64,000 bases of DNA from Marinilactibacillus sp036039175 (GTDB lineage Bacteria > Bacillota > Bacilli > Lactobacillales > Carnobacteriaceae_A), in NCBI RefSeq assembly GCF_036039175.1, contig NZ_JAYXKP010000010.1, positions 1 through 64,000 of the forward strand, read 5' to 3'. Shown here in pieces: positions 1 to 8,057 of the stretch (positions are counted from its first letter, which is position 1; every line of letters starts with the position of its first letter). Below the pieces are notes generated by a model. The model had not been told where the DNA came from and made no database searches. It saw nothing but the letters and a program-made list of their open reading frames with translations. The position numbers were made by a program, and so were the translations under genes.

Positions 1-34
1 CGCGTTGTCGCAGGTTCGAGCCCTGCTTGCGGAG
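1..34 (+). tRNA. 3' end of a tRNA, probably tRNA-Asn (truncated by window edge)
   Basis: The first 34 bases hold the T arm (GCAGG-TTCGAGC-CCTGC) followed by an acceptor strand TTGCGGA and a G discriminator. The acceptor half would pair with TCCGCAA/G, the usual firmicute tRNA-Asn 5' end, and G is the Asn discriminator. The anticodon lies outside the window, so the identity is inferred. No CCA is encoded; a T-run follows at once. Confidence 0.6.
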
Positions 35-85
35 TTTTTTTGTACCCTCAAATAGGAAAAACAGGGTGGTTAAAATTGACCACGC

Positions 86-126
86 AAAAAGCAGTCGTCC
101 ATAAAATTGGACAACTGCTTTTTTTA
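86..126 (+). terminator. Rho-independent terminator, probably bidirectional
   Basis: Bases 91-101 pair with 108-118 (GCAGTCGTCCA against TGGACAACTGC, one C-A mismatch). An A-run precedes the stem and a T-run follows it (119-126), so it can end the tRNA transcript and also the minus-strand gene that stops at 136. Confidence 0.8.
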
Positions 127-135
127 TTGGATTAT

Positions 136-438
136 TTATTTAGCTGTTTCATGAAAATGATAAATTAGGTCTTCATTTTCAAAATCAAAGTCGATTTCTA
201 GATCATAGCCATTAAAGAACCAATCATCTTCTTTACCTGCAAAGTAGGTTATTCCATTGACTTCTTGTTTCGCTAAAGGTTCACCTTCAAGTTCATCCAC
301 GGTTAAACCTACTGAAAAACCTTCATGAACTTCTGTATTACCATAAGTTTTTCCGAAGAAGCGTATAGCCCTTCCGTTATCTAGTGAAAATTCATCTTCA
401 AACCATTGAATGGCATTATCTGTTAGTTCTAATTTAAT
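136..438 (-). CDS. HesB/YneR-family (iron-sulfur biosynthesis domain-like) small protein, ATT start
   Basis: The minus strand encodes 100 residues that begin with a KLELTDNAIQWF stretch and contain RFFGK, EGFSVGLTVDE and a DDWFFNGYDL segment, the pattern of the small HesB-like YneR family. There is no cysteine, so it should not bind a cluster itself; the molecular role of the family is unclear. The frame has no ATG, GTG or TTG near its beginning. The codon aligned with the family's first Met is ATT (436-438), and an AGGAG lies 7 bases upstream of it (446-450). I therefore call a rare ATT start. A stop codon lies in frame just upstream, and the GTG codons at 442-447 are in another frame that ends after four codons. 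A one-base error in the source sequence is the alternative. Confidence 0.75.
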   Translation of the reverse strand: MKLELTDNAIQWFEDEFSLDNGRAIRFFGKTYGNTEVHEGFSVGLTVDELEGEPLAKQEVNGITYFAGKEDDWFFNGYDLEIDFDFENEDLIYHFHETAK

Positions 439-533
439 ATCACCACTCCTCTCTATATCCTATCATAATCTAATAAGAGGCGGCTGTCTTCCTTTTTTAC
501 TCTTAAATTAGACGATTCTGAGTAAACCAATTA

Positions 534-1397
534 TTATGAAGATAGTGCTTGCGCTACTGCTTCTTCTAATGTAGTTTCTTTGTCAATCAATCGTTCAATG
601 TCGGTATGGGTTTGTTCAATGTCGCCTTTTTCTATAGCATCGTATAGAGAAGCTGTGAACTGAGCTCCAGGTTCGCTAAGGCCGATAGAGGTAAAATAGT
701 CTACTGCTTCATTTTTTGAAACTGCTTTATATTGAACTTCTTTTTCACTGATTTTACTCATGGTATCTGCAAGTTCTTGGAAAGACCAAGTTGATGAAGC
801 TGCAAGATCAATTATCTGATTTTTAAAATTATCGTTCAGGAGCAATTGAGCAGTAGCTTTTGCTATATCATTTCTACTAGAGGTATTCAGTCTTCCAGAA
901 CCTGTATTTGAAACAAGCTTCCCTGATTTAACGGACTCTTTAAGTGAAGGATTAATAAATACTTCTGTATATAAAGGGTTTCTAATAAAGGTATAATCAA
1001 GTCCAGAAACTTTAATTATTGCTTCTGTTGCAACATGTAATTTAGCTAGAGATATTGTTGAATGATCTGCATTTGAAATACTAGTATAGTAAATATGAGA
1101 AACCCCAGCATCTCGGGCAGCTCTTACAACCGTAGCGTGTTGAACGGTTCTTTCCATGTCATCGTTACTTGGGCTAGAAATAAATAGAAGCTTATCGATT
1201 CCTTGAAAAGCATTGACTAGCGACGGTAAGTCATTATAGTCACCATAACGCACTTCGATGTCAGTAGAAAGCTGGCTTTTAGCTTTGTCTTCGTTTCGAA
1301 CAACTGCTACAAGCGTGTCGTTTACTTTATGATTCAGTAATTCTTCAAGAACTTTGTTTCCTAAGTGTCCGGTCGCTCCAGTAATGGCAATTGTCAT
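534..1397 (-). CDS. NmrA-like / SDR-family NAD(P)-binding oxidoreductase
   Basis: The protein (about 287 aa) starts with a Rossmann dinucleotide-binding loop, TGATGHLG, at residues 6-13, followed by NmrA/quinone-oxidoreductase (QorB-like) features: a DKLLFISSP strand near residue 70 and an HIYYTSISNAD segment near 105. Relatives bind NADPH and either reduce quinones or sense redox state; the substrate here cannot be read. Translation should begin at the ATG at 1395-1397, which has GGAGG (1406-1410) 8 bases upstream; the TTG further out overlaps the ribosome binding site. It is a single-gene minus-strand unit with its own promoter, divergent from the glycerate kinase gene. Confidence 0.85.
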   Translation of the reverse strand: MTIAITGATGHLGNKVLEELLNHKVNDTLVAVVRNEDKAKSQLSTDIEVRYGDYNDLPSLVNAFQGIDKLLFISSPSNDDMERTVQHATVVRAARDAGVSHIYYTSISNADHSTISLAKLHVATEAIIKVSGLDYTFIRNPLYTEVFINPSLKESVKSGKLVSNTGSGRLNTSSRNDIAKATAQLLLNDNFKNQIIDLAASSTWSFQELADTMSKISEKEVQYKAVSKNEAVDYFTSIGLSEPGAQFTASLYDAIEKGDIEQTHTDIERLIDKETTLEEAVAQALSS

Positions 1398-1452
1398 AAT
1401 GTAGTCCTCCAATTAATTGTTTTACGTACTTTTAATAAGTAAATCTAGTTTC

Positions 1453-1481
1453 ATTCTAATTGTAATACAAGCCGAAGTCAA
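1453..1481 (-). promoter_or_regulatory. SigA-type promoter for the NmrA-like gene
   Basis: On the minus strand TTGACT (1476-1481) and TAGAAT (1453-1458) are separated by exactly 17 bases. It points toward the oxidoreductase gene starting at 1397. Confidence 0.7.
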
Positions 1482-1556
1482 TGTGTAAAAAACTATACAG
1501 GATAGAAACGGTTTTGGTAAGATAAGTTCAGAATGAAAATTGGAGGATAGTAATCT

Positions 1557-2699
1557 ATGACGAACATTGTGATTGCTTCTGATTCTTTTAAAGGAAGTGC
1601 TGATTCTAAAAAAGTAGCTGAGCAAATCGCTAAGGGGATCAAGCGTGTTTCAACAGATGTATCTATTTCTGAATATGTTATTGCTGACGGCGGAGAAGGA
1701 ACGGTTGAAGCTATTATAGGAATGATCGGCGGGGCCTATCACTATGCAGTAGTCAGAAATCCATATGGTGAGAAAGTAAATGCCATGTTTGGTATGATTG
1801 ACAAGGAGACAGCTATTATTGAAATAGCAGAAGCGAGTGGATTGCAATACCGAGAGTCAGATAGCGATCCTGGGATATCTTCGACTTACGGCACCGGTGA
1901 ATTGATACGAGCAGCTTTGGATATAGGAGCGAAGCACATATATATAGGATTGGGTGGTAGTGCAACGATTGATGGTGGTGCTGGAATGGCACAAGCACTT
2001 GGAATAAAATTACTAGACCAAGCTGGCGTTGATATTGGCTATGGTGTGAAAGAACTTGAGCGCTTAGATAGAGTAGATTATAGTCAGATAGATACTAGAA
2101 TTGCCAAAGTTCGTTTCAGTGTATTGTCTGATGTGACCAATCCATTAACAGGTCAAAATGGTGCTACAGCTGTATTTGGTCCTCAAAAGGGTGTTCAGGA
2201 ATCAGACATCAAACGGTTTGATGAGTTATTAAAGCAATACGCAGATATAATAGAAAAAGAAACCAATCATCGTTATCAAAATGCTCCGGGATCAGGTGCT
2301 GCTGGGGGCTTGGGTTTTGCTTTACAAGCATTTTGTAATGCTAAACTTACGAGTGGAATAGAAGAAGTTCTGAAGCTGATCAAGTTAGAAGAGGATTTAA
2401 AGAAAGCAGATCTTGTGATAACGGGTGAAGGAAATATGGACGGCCAGTCTGTGCAAGGGAAAGCCCCAGTCGGCGTTGCACGTTTAGCTAAGAAATACGG
2501 CTTACCCGTCATCGCAATTGTTGGTGGACGAGAACAAGACTTGTCGAAAATCTATCATAGCGGGATTGATTTGGTCATTGATACGGTTAATCGGCCGATG
2601 ACCTTACAAGAAGCCATTATTGATGTAGAGGCGTTACTGATTGAAGCAGGGGAAACAGCCTTTAGAGCGTACCAATTAGGAGCAAAAAATAAAAAGTAG
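1557..2699 (+). CDS. glxK: Glycerate kinase (GarK/GlxK family)
   Basis: This 380-residue protein has the length and landmarks of the glycerate kinase type-1 family: MTNIVIASDSFKG at the N-terminus, ADGGEGT near 45, GLGGSATIDGGAGMAQALG near 125-145, PGSGAAGGLGFAL near 245 and GEGNMDGQS near 290. The family phosphorylates D-glycerate with ATP, giving 2- or 3-phosphoglycerate and feeding glycolysis. A GGAGG at 1541-1545 sits about 10 bases before the ATG. The acetyltransferase gene follows after 11 bases, so the two are probably co-transcribed. Confidence 0.93.
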   Translation: MTNIVIASDSFKGSADSKKVAEQIAKGIKRVSTDVSISEYVIADGGEGTVEAIIGMIGGAYHYAVVRNPYGEKVNAMFGMIDKETAIIEIAEASGLQYRESDSDPGISSTYGTGELIRAALDIGAKHIYIGLGGSATIDGGAGMAQALGIKLLDQAGVDIGYGVKELERLDRVDYSQIDTRIAKVRFSVLSDVTNPLTGQNGATAVFGPQKGVQESDIKRFDELLKQYADIIEKETNHRYQNAPGSGAAGGLGFALQAFCNAKLTSGIEEVLKLIKLEEDLKKADLVITGEGNMDGQSVQGKAPVGVARLAKKYGLPVIAIVGGREQDLSKIYHSGIDLVIDTVNRPMTLQEAIIDVEALLIEAGETAFRAYQLGAKNKK

Positions 2700-2710
2700 A
2701 GGAAGTTTAT

Positions 2711-3274
2711 ATGAAAACTGAAAAAGCGAAAATGATAGCTGGAGAATTATACAACCCAGGTGATGAAGAATTGGTGAAAGCAAGAGTACGAGCGCACACG
2801 TTGTCTAAAGAATACAATCAATTACCAGTGGAACAGGAAAGAACTGAAATGATTAAGGAGATTTTCGGAGGGACCGGTGAAAGGTTACACGTAGAACCGG
2901 GGTTAAGAATAGATTATGGATTTAACGTGAGTGTAGGAGAAAGATTCTATGCAAACTTTGACTTGGTATTACTGGATACTTGTCCTATTGCTGTAGGCGA
3001 CAATGCCATGTTTGGACCAAGAGTTAGCCTTGTGACACCTGAACATCCGCTAGATCCAGTAGAACGGAATTCAGGTGTTGAATTCGGGCGACCGATTACA
3101 ATTGGAGATAATTGCTGGATTGGTTCGGATGCAACGATTATAGGGGGTGTCACGTTAGGCGATAATGTCGTTGTTGGCGCAGGATCCGTTGTTACAAAAT
3201 CCTTTGGAGACAACGTCGTAATAGCTGGAAATCCGGCTCGTATAATCAAAAAAATTGAGAATAAGTCTTCATAA
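2711..3274 (+). CDS. Sugar O-acetyltransferase, maltose/galactoside acetyltransferase type
   Basis: The 187-residue protein has an N-terminal Mac-type segment (EKAKMIAGELYNPGDEEL) and a C-terminal left-handed beta-helix built from hexapeptide repeats such as IGDNCW, IGSDAT, IIGGVTLGDNVVVGAGSVV and VIAGNPARII. This is the architecture of Maa/LacA enzymes, which move an acetyl group from acetyl-CoA to the 6-hydroxyl of sugars or thiogalactosides. The catalytic His is probably in the TPEHPLD segment near residue 115. It lies 11 bases after glycerate kinase with AGAGGAAG before its ATG. Confidence 0.85.
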   Translation: MKTEKAKMIAGELYNPGDEELVKARVRAHTLSKEYNQLPVEQERTEMIKEIFGGTGERLHVEPGLRIDYGFNVSVGERFYANFDLVLLDTCPIAVGDNAMFGPRVSLVTPEHPLDPVERNSGVEFGRPITIGDNCWIGSDATIIGGVTLGDNVVVGAGSVVTKSFGDNVVIAGNPARIIKKIENKSS

Positions 3275-3307
3275 ACTTTTTTATCATTCTTTTAGAGTTT
3301 GGTCACT

Positions 3308-3338
3308 GTGCACAAAAGCTTCTTTCTTATTTGTGCAC
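3308..3338. repeat. Perfect inverted repeat GTGCACAAA-N13-TTTGTGCAC
   Basis: Nine bases at 3308-3316 are the exact reverse complement of 3330-3338. Only three T residues follow, so it is a poor terminator for the acetyltransferase gene; it may be an operator or RNA hairpin upstream of msmK. A related arrangement occurs at 62373-62396. Confidence 0.55.
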
Positions 3339-3353
3339 TTTAACGTAGAACTA

Positions 3354-3367
3354 TAAAACCGTTTACA
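3354..3367 (+). promoter_or_regulatory. Catabolite-responsive element (cre) candidate
   Basis: TAAAACCGTTTACA differs from the CcpA-site consensus TGWAANCGNTNWCA at only one position (A for G at position 2). It lies 65 bases before the start of a carbohydrate ABC-transporter ATPase gene, where CcpA control is expected. Confidence 0.65.
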
Positions 3368-3432
3368 TTAGAATGAACTATGTAAAGAAGGATAGCAGAA
3401 AATATAAAACTCAAAGAGGAATGGTGAATAAA

Positions 3433-4539
3433 ATGGTAGAAATCGCATTGAAAAATATTTATAAGAGTTATGATAATTCAGAAGATTATGCAGTATCAGA
3501 CTTTGATATGAGAATTAAAGATCGCGAGTTCATCGTATTTGTTGGACCATCTGGTTGTGGTAAATCTACAACACTACGTATGATTGCTGGACTTGAAGAA
3601 ATCTCAGAAGGCGAATTATGGATTGGCGATACATTGATGAATGATGTGGCACCTAAAGACCGTGATATCGCAATGGTATTCCAAAACTACGCATTATATC
3701 CACATATGACTGTTTTTGATAACATGGCTTTTGGTCTTAAATTACGTAAATATAAAAAAGACGAAATCAAGAAACGTGTAGATAATGCTGCTGAGATCTT
3801 AGGTCTTACTCCATTACTTGATCGTAAACCAGCTGCATTATCAGGTGGACAACGTCAACGTGTTGCCTTGGGACGTGCGATTGTACGTGATGCAAAAGTA
3901 TTCCTTATGGATGAGCCATTATCAAACTTAGATGCTAAGCTACGTGTAGCGATGCGTGCTGAGATTGCGAAACTACACCAACGTTTGAATACGACTTCAA
4001 TTTATGTAACACATGATCAAACAGAAGCGATGACAATGGCAGATAGAATTGTTATTCTTAAAGACGGATTTATCCAACAAATCGGAACACCTAAAGAAGT
4101 TTATGATTTCCCTGTAAATGTTTTTGTTGGTGGATTTATTGGATCTCCTGCTATGAACTTCTTTGATGTAACACTTACTGGAAACAGAATATCAAATGGT
4201 AACGGTATGGAAGTTGAAGTTCCAGAAGGTAAACTGAAAATGCTTCGTGAAAAAGGCTATACTGATGGTGCTAAACTTGTCTTCGGTATCCGTCCAGAAG
4301 ATATTCACAGTGAACAAGTAGCGCTAGATGCTTCTCCAAACACAGTAATTACTTCTAAAGTTGCGGTTTCTGAGTTACTTGGAGCTGAAACAATGTTGTA
4401 CTCTGAGATAGGTGGAGTGGAATTTGTCGCTAGAGTAGATGCGCGTGACTACCATAAACCAGGTGAAAATGTAGATTTAGCTTTCGCTATGGGTAAATCA
4501 CACTTCTTTGATACTGAAACACAAAACGTTATCCGTTAA
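3433..4539 (+). CDS. msmK: Carbohydrate ABC transporter ATP-binding subunit (MsmK/UgpC family)
   Basis: The 368-residue protein carries a full ABC ATPase domain: Walker A GPSGCGKST near residue 38, Q-loop in MVFQNYALYPHMTV, signature LSGGQRQRVALGRA, Walker B VFLMDEPLSNLD and the switch His in YVTHDQTEAM. A C-terminal TOBE/MalK-type regulatory region follows from about residue 240. MsmK-type ATPases are shared energisers for several sugar importers, which fits its standing alone here with no permease genes. Translation could begin at ATG 3433 or at in-frame GTG 3424; 3433 gives the usual N-terminus VEIALKNIYKSY, though GAGGA is then 12 bases away. A cre site upstream suggests CcpA control and a terminator follows. 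Confidence 0.92.
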   Translation: MVEIALKNIYKSYDNSEDYAVSDFDMRIKDREFIVFVGPSGCGKSTTLRMIAGLEEISEGELWIGDTLMNDVAPKDRDIAMVFQNYALYPHMTVFDNMAFGLKLRKYKKDEIKKRVDNAAEILGLTPLLDRKPAALSGGQRQRVALGRAIVRDAKVFLMDEPLSNLDAKLRVAMRAEIAKLHQRLNTTSIYVTHDQTEAMTMADRIVILKDGFIQQIGTPKEVYDFPVNVFVGGFIGSPAMNFFDVTLTGNRISNGNGMEVEVPEGKLKMLREKGYTDGAKLVFGIRPEDIHSEQVALDASPNTVITSKVAVSELLGAETMLYSEIGGVEFVARVDARDYHKPGENVDLAFAMGKSHFFDTETQNVIR

Positions 4540-4555
4540 GCATATAGATAAGATA

Positions 4556-4597
4556 AAGATCTTCTCCTGAATAACTTACAGGAGAAGGTCTTTTTTA
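4556..4597 (+). terminator. Rho-independent terminator of msmK
   Basis: GATCTTCTCCTG (4558-4569) pairs with CAGGAGAAGGTC (4579-4590) with one G-U pair, followed by six Ts. Confidence 0.92.
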
Positions 4598-4732
4598 TTG
4601 AATTCTGGATATAAAACTTACAGAAGTATAAGGAAAAATTTCTGTAGTTTTTGTGAAAAATTGAGCGATTAAGGGCTGTATAAATGTATAAACATTCAAT
4701 TGCTTCTTATTTATTCGCGCTTCCTTTTATCA

Positions 4733-4761
4733 TCAATTAATTGGTCTTTGGATAGTATAAT
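4733..4761 (+). promoter_or_regulatory. Possible promoter for dut
   Basis: A perfect -10 TATAAT lies at 4756-4761, but the base run 17 nt upstream (TCAATT) is a poor -35. Apart from the msmK terminator this is the only signal I see in the 313-base gap from 4540 to 4852. Confidence 0.35.
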
Positions 4762-4852
4762 AACGAGGGGTATCTGAAAGAAAATATAGGTTTTAAGACC
4801 CTACCTTTTCATGTAGAATAGGAACAGATGAATTTAGAGGAGAAGAACGAAT

Positions 4853-5389
4853 ATGAGCGAACGTGTACGTGGTTTTGAAGTTGTTACAAAATATGAAGGA
4901 GAATCGATTGAGCTACCTAATCGAGCTACAAAAGGATCAGCAGGATACGATTTAAAAGCAGCAGTAGATATTGTAGTACCTTCTATATGGAAAGCTTTAT
5001 TAGAGAATCAAGGCCTTGCTAACTTAATGGAAGGAAACTCTATTAAAGATGAGAATAAAGCTTTTTTGTCGTCAACTTTAGTTCCTACTGGTGTTAAAGC
5101 GTATATGCCTGAGCAAGAGTATTTATTATTAGCGAATCGGTCAAGTAACCCGATGAAAAAACAATTAGCACTACCAAATGGAATTGGTATTATTGATGCT
5201 GATTATTATGGGAATTCAAGTAACGAAGGAGAAATATTCGTACAATTGATTAATTATGGTTTCGAAGACGTTGAAGTTAAAAAAGGTGACCGTATAGCAC
5301 AAGGGATATTTACGCCATATGAGGTTATAGATAATGAGGTAAGTGAATTCCAAACTAGAATCGGTGGATTTGGTTCTTCAGGAGAGTAG
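4853..5389 (+). CDS. dut: dUTP diphosphatase (trimeric dUTPase)
   Basis: All five dUTPase motifs are present: AGYDLKAA (near 31-38), RSSNP (near 97), the uridine-binding hairpin NGIGIIDADYYGN (near 110), GDRIAQGIF (near 145) and the C-terminal RIGGFGSSG arm. The enzyme hydrolyses dUTP to dUMP and pyrophosphate, keeping uracil out of DNA and supplying dUMP for thymidylate. At 178 aa it is longer than the roughly 145-aa Bacillus enzyme because of an extra segment (about residues 45-75) between motifs 1 and 2, a form I associate with lactic acid bacteria. GAGGAGAA lies 9 bases before the ATG. It precedes radA, an order known from other Lactobacillales. Confidence 0.93.
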   Translation: MSERVRGFEVVTKYEGESIELPNRATKGSAGYDLKAAVDIVVPSIWKALLENQGLANLMEGNSIKDENKAFLSSTLVPTGVKAYMPEQEYLLLANRSSNPMKKQLALPNGIGIIDADYYGNSSNEGEIFVQLINYGFEDVEVKKGDRIAQGIFTPYEVIDNEVSEFQTRIGGFGSSGE

Positions 5390-5472
5390 TAAAGAAACAT
5401 TACTCATCATGAGAAAGAAATCAGAACGTTCTATGCATATAATGTGAAGATAGCTCGTTTATTACAGCTATA

Positions 5473-5481
5473 TGGTATAAT
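5473..5481 (+). promoter_or_regulatory. Extended -10 promoter candidate for radA
   Basis: TGGTATAAT matches the extended -10 consensus TGnTATAAT, 75 bases before the radA start. No good -35 is visible. Confidence 0.5.
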
Positions 5482-5555
5482 AATAAAATCAGTTATTAAA
5501 AGAAAATAGACTGAATTTTTATCCAGAATCATTTATAAGTAAAGGGGTAAACTGA

Positions 5556-6926
5556 TTGGCGAAAAAGAAAGCGACAGTGTTTGTATGTCAGCATTGCGGG
5601 TATGAATCACCGAAATATTTAGGGAAATGCCCGAGTTGTGGAACATGGAATCAAATGGTAGAAGAAACGATTCCAGATAAAACGGATAGCAGAAGTAGAG
5701 TCTCTTTAAGTGGTAAATCATCTAAAGCAGAAGCTATTACAGACATTACAATTGAAAAAGAAGAACGAGTAAAAACGAAATTAGCTGAATTTAACAGAGT
5801 ACTTGGTGGTGGCGTAGTGCCAGGGTCATTGGTTTTAATCGGTGGAGATCCGGGGATCGGAAAGTCTACCTTACTACTGCAAGTTGCTGCGCAGTTGAAT
5901 AACGGTGGAGGAACAGTCCTCTATGTATCTGGAGAAGAAAGTGCTAGTCAGATCAAGATGCGTGCAGAGCGACTGGAACTTCGCGGGACGGACTTTTATC
6001 TTTACGCAGAAACGGATTTAAGTTTGATCCAAGAAACCATTGAGAATATTAAACCTGACTATGTAGTGATCGACTCGATTCAAACAATGCATCATCCTAA
6101 AATCGATAGTGCTTCAGGAAGTGTCTCTCAAGTTAGAGAGTCAACAGCAACATTACTGCAGCTTGCTAAAATGAATAATATTGCTATTTTTATCGTAGGG
6201 CATGTAACAAAAGAAGGAAACATCGCTGGGCCAAGAATGCTTGAGCACATGGTGGACACTGTTTTGTACTTTGAAGGGGAACGTCACCATACTTTCCGTA
6301 TCTTGAGAGCTGTGAAAAACCGGTTTGGATCTACCAATGAGATTGGTATATTTGAGATGAGAAATGGCGGTCTTGAAGAAGTACTGAATCCTTCTCAACT
6401 GTTTTTGGAAGAAAGATTGGCAGGGGCGACGGGGTCATCGGTCGTAGCAGCAATGGAAGGAACTAGACCTATATTGGTGGAGATTCAATCATTGATCTCG
6501 CCTACAGTATTCGGTAATGCCAAGCGAACAGCTAGTGGACTGGATTACTCCAGAGTCTCTTTAATTATGGCTGTTTTAGAAAAAAGAGCGGGTTTGCTTT
6601 TGCAAAATCAAGATGCTTATTTGAAAGCGGCCGGTGGTGTGAAGTTAGACGAGCCAGCAATTGATCTTTCAATCGCAGTAAGTATCGCTTCTAGTTATAA
6701 AGAAAAAGAAACACGAGCAACAGACTGTTTTATCGGTGAAATCGGCTTGACTGGAGAGGTTAGAAGAGTTTCTAAGATTGAACAACGTGTTAACGAAGCC
6801 GCAAAACTTGGCTTTAAACGAATTTTTGTGCCTAAAAATAATTTGGACGGATGGACTTTCCCTAAAGGGATTGAACTCATTGGATGCTCGACCATTTCAG
6901 AAGTCATTAAAAAAGCATTCAATTAA
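5556..6926 (+). CDS. radA: DNA repair protein RadA (Sms)
   Basis: The 456-residue protein has a four-Cys zinc finger (Cys11, 14, 25, 28), a RecA-like ATPase core with Walker A GGDPGIGKST (96-105), the RadA-specific KNRFG motif near residue 255, and a C-terminal Lon-protease-like domain from about 340. RadA is a DnaB-like helicase that drives branch migration during recombination and natural transformation. The start is TTG (ttg gcg aaa aag) with AAAGGGG 8 bases upstream. It begins the radA-yacL-ispD transcription unit. Confidence 0.97.
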   Translation: MAKKKATVFVCQHCGYESPKYLGKCPSCGTWNQMVEETIPDKTDSRSRVSLSGKSSKAEAITDITIEKEERVKTKLAEFNRVLGGGVVPGSLVLIGGDPGIGKSTLLLQVAAQLNNGGGTVLYVSGEESASQIKMRAERLELRGTDFYLYAETDLSLIQETIENIKPDYVVIDSIQTMHHPKIDSASGSVSQVRESTATLLQLAKMNNIAIFIVGHVTKEGNIAGPRMLEHMVDTVLYFEGERHHTFRILRAVKNRFGSTNEIGIFEMRNGGLEEVLNPSQLFLEERLAGATGSSVVAAMEGTRPILVEIQSLISPTVFGNAKRTASGLDYSRVSLIMAVLEKRAGLLLQNQDAYLKAAGGVKLDEPAIDLSIAVSIASSYKEKETRATDCFIGEIGLTGEVRRVSKIEQRVNEAAKLGFKRIFVPKNNLDGWTFPKGIELIGCSTISEVIKKAFN

Positions 6927-6944
6927 CGATGAGAGGAGGATTTG

Positions 6945-8057
6945 ATGATTACAAATTTGATTATATTAACACTTGTTTTAGTCGGAGGGAGTCTAGGTTA
7001 TAATTTCTTCCCGGAGCTTATGGATTTTATTCCTTCGGTACCTGCGTGGATCGCAAATCCTATTGTAGGGTTGATTCTTGGTGCAGCTATTTTTTACCTG
7101 CTATCTTTCCAAGTAATCAAACCAATTGAACGGTCAATCAAGAAAATGGAAAGTTTTTTCAGTCAACTAAGTGTTGCTTATCTGATTTTTGGTAGTGTGG
7201 GTGCGATTATTGGACTTATTCTTGCTATATTGGTTAGTATACCCCTCGCTGCGCTGAACATGATTTTTGTAAGTAATGTTTTACCCTTGATTTTGGCGGT
7301 GTTTTCAGCTTATTTCTGTTTCCAAATTGCGACATCTAGGCGAGAAGAAATCCGCCGTCTTTTCACTTCTAGAGCACAAAAACAAGAAGAGAATGGTGTT
7401 TTAGAACGTAAAGAAGGCGATTCATTCAGAAGATACAAAGTTCTAGATACAAGCACCATTATAGATGGTCGAATTCTTGATGTTACAAAAGCTGGATTTT
7501 TAGAGGGCACGTTTGTCGTTTCACAGCATGTTTTGCAAGAGTTACAGTATATTGCAGATTCTTCAGATAGCCTAAAAAGAGTTCGAGGCAGAAGAGGGCT
7601 CGATATATTAAATGCTTTGCAAAAAGAAGAGAAGATTGAAGTGCAAATGGATGATAGTCCTTTACCGGAATCAGATGAAGTAGATATGAAGCTTGTTCAC
7701 TTAGCTAAAAAGATGGATGGCGTCGTTGTAACCAACGATTACAATTTAAATAAAGTAGCGGAATTTCAAAAAGTGCCTGTATTAAATATTAATGAACTTG
7801 CCAATGCCGTAAAACCCGTTGTTATACCTGGTGAAACGATGCGCGTTATGGTCGTTAAGAATGGTACGGAAAGAAGTCAAGGTGTTGCTTATCTGGACGA
7901 CGGAACGATGGTCGTGGTAGAGGAAGGCCAACATTATATGAATAAATCCGTCACTGTTGTGGTTACAAGTGCCCTACAGACAAATGCCGGGCGAATGATT
8001 TTTGCGAAAATGGAACACAGTCAAAAAGGGATCGACGATTGGAAAGAAACAAAGTGA
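6945..8057 (+). CDS. yacL: PIN and TRAM domain membrane protein YacL
   Basis: Roughly the first 120 residues form four hydrophobic helices. A PIN-like nuclease domain follows (KVLDTSTIIDGRILD near 165, VVTNDYNLNKVAEF near 265, with the acidic residues kept), then a TRAM RNA-binding domain (VKNGTERSQGVAYLDDGTMVVVE) to the end. B. subtilis YacL has the same layout and sits in the same place after radA; its substrate is not established. GGAGG is 5 bases from the ATG at 6945, while the TTG three bases earlier would be too close. The end overlaps ispD. Confidence 0.9.
   Translation: MITNLIILTLVLVGGSLGYNFFPELMDFIPSVPAWIANPIVGLILGAAIFYLLSFQVIKPIERSIKKMESFFSQLSVAYLIFGSVGAIIGLILAILVSIPLAALNMIFVSNVLPLILAVFSAYFCFQIATSRREEIRRLFTSRAQKQEENGVLERKEGDSFRRYKVLDTSTIIDGRILDVTKAGFLEGTFVVSQHVLQELQYIADSSDSLKRVRGRRGLDILNALQKEEKIEVQMDDSPLPESDEVDMKLVHLAKKMDGVVVTNDYNLNKVAEFQKVPVLNINELANAVKPVVIPGETMRVMVVKNGTERSQGVAYLDDGTMVVVEEGQHYMNKSVTVVVTSALQTNAGRMIFAKMEHSQKGIDDWKETK

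Noticed and set aside
1422..1625. Minus-strand 67-codon frame in the divergent promoter region
   Set aside because: It overlaps the glycerate kinase start and the NmrA promoter, and its composition is not protein-like.
3308..3338. Inverted repeat as the acetyltransferase terminator
   Set aside because: The stem is perfect but only three Ts follow and the loop is long, so I kept it as an unexplained repeat.
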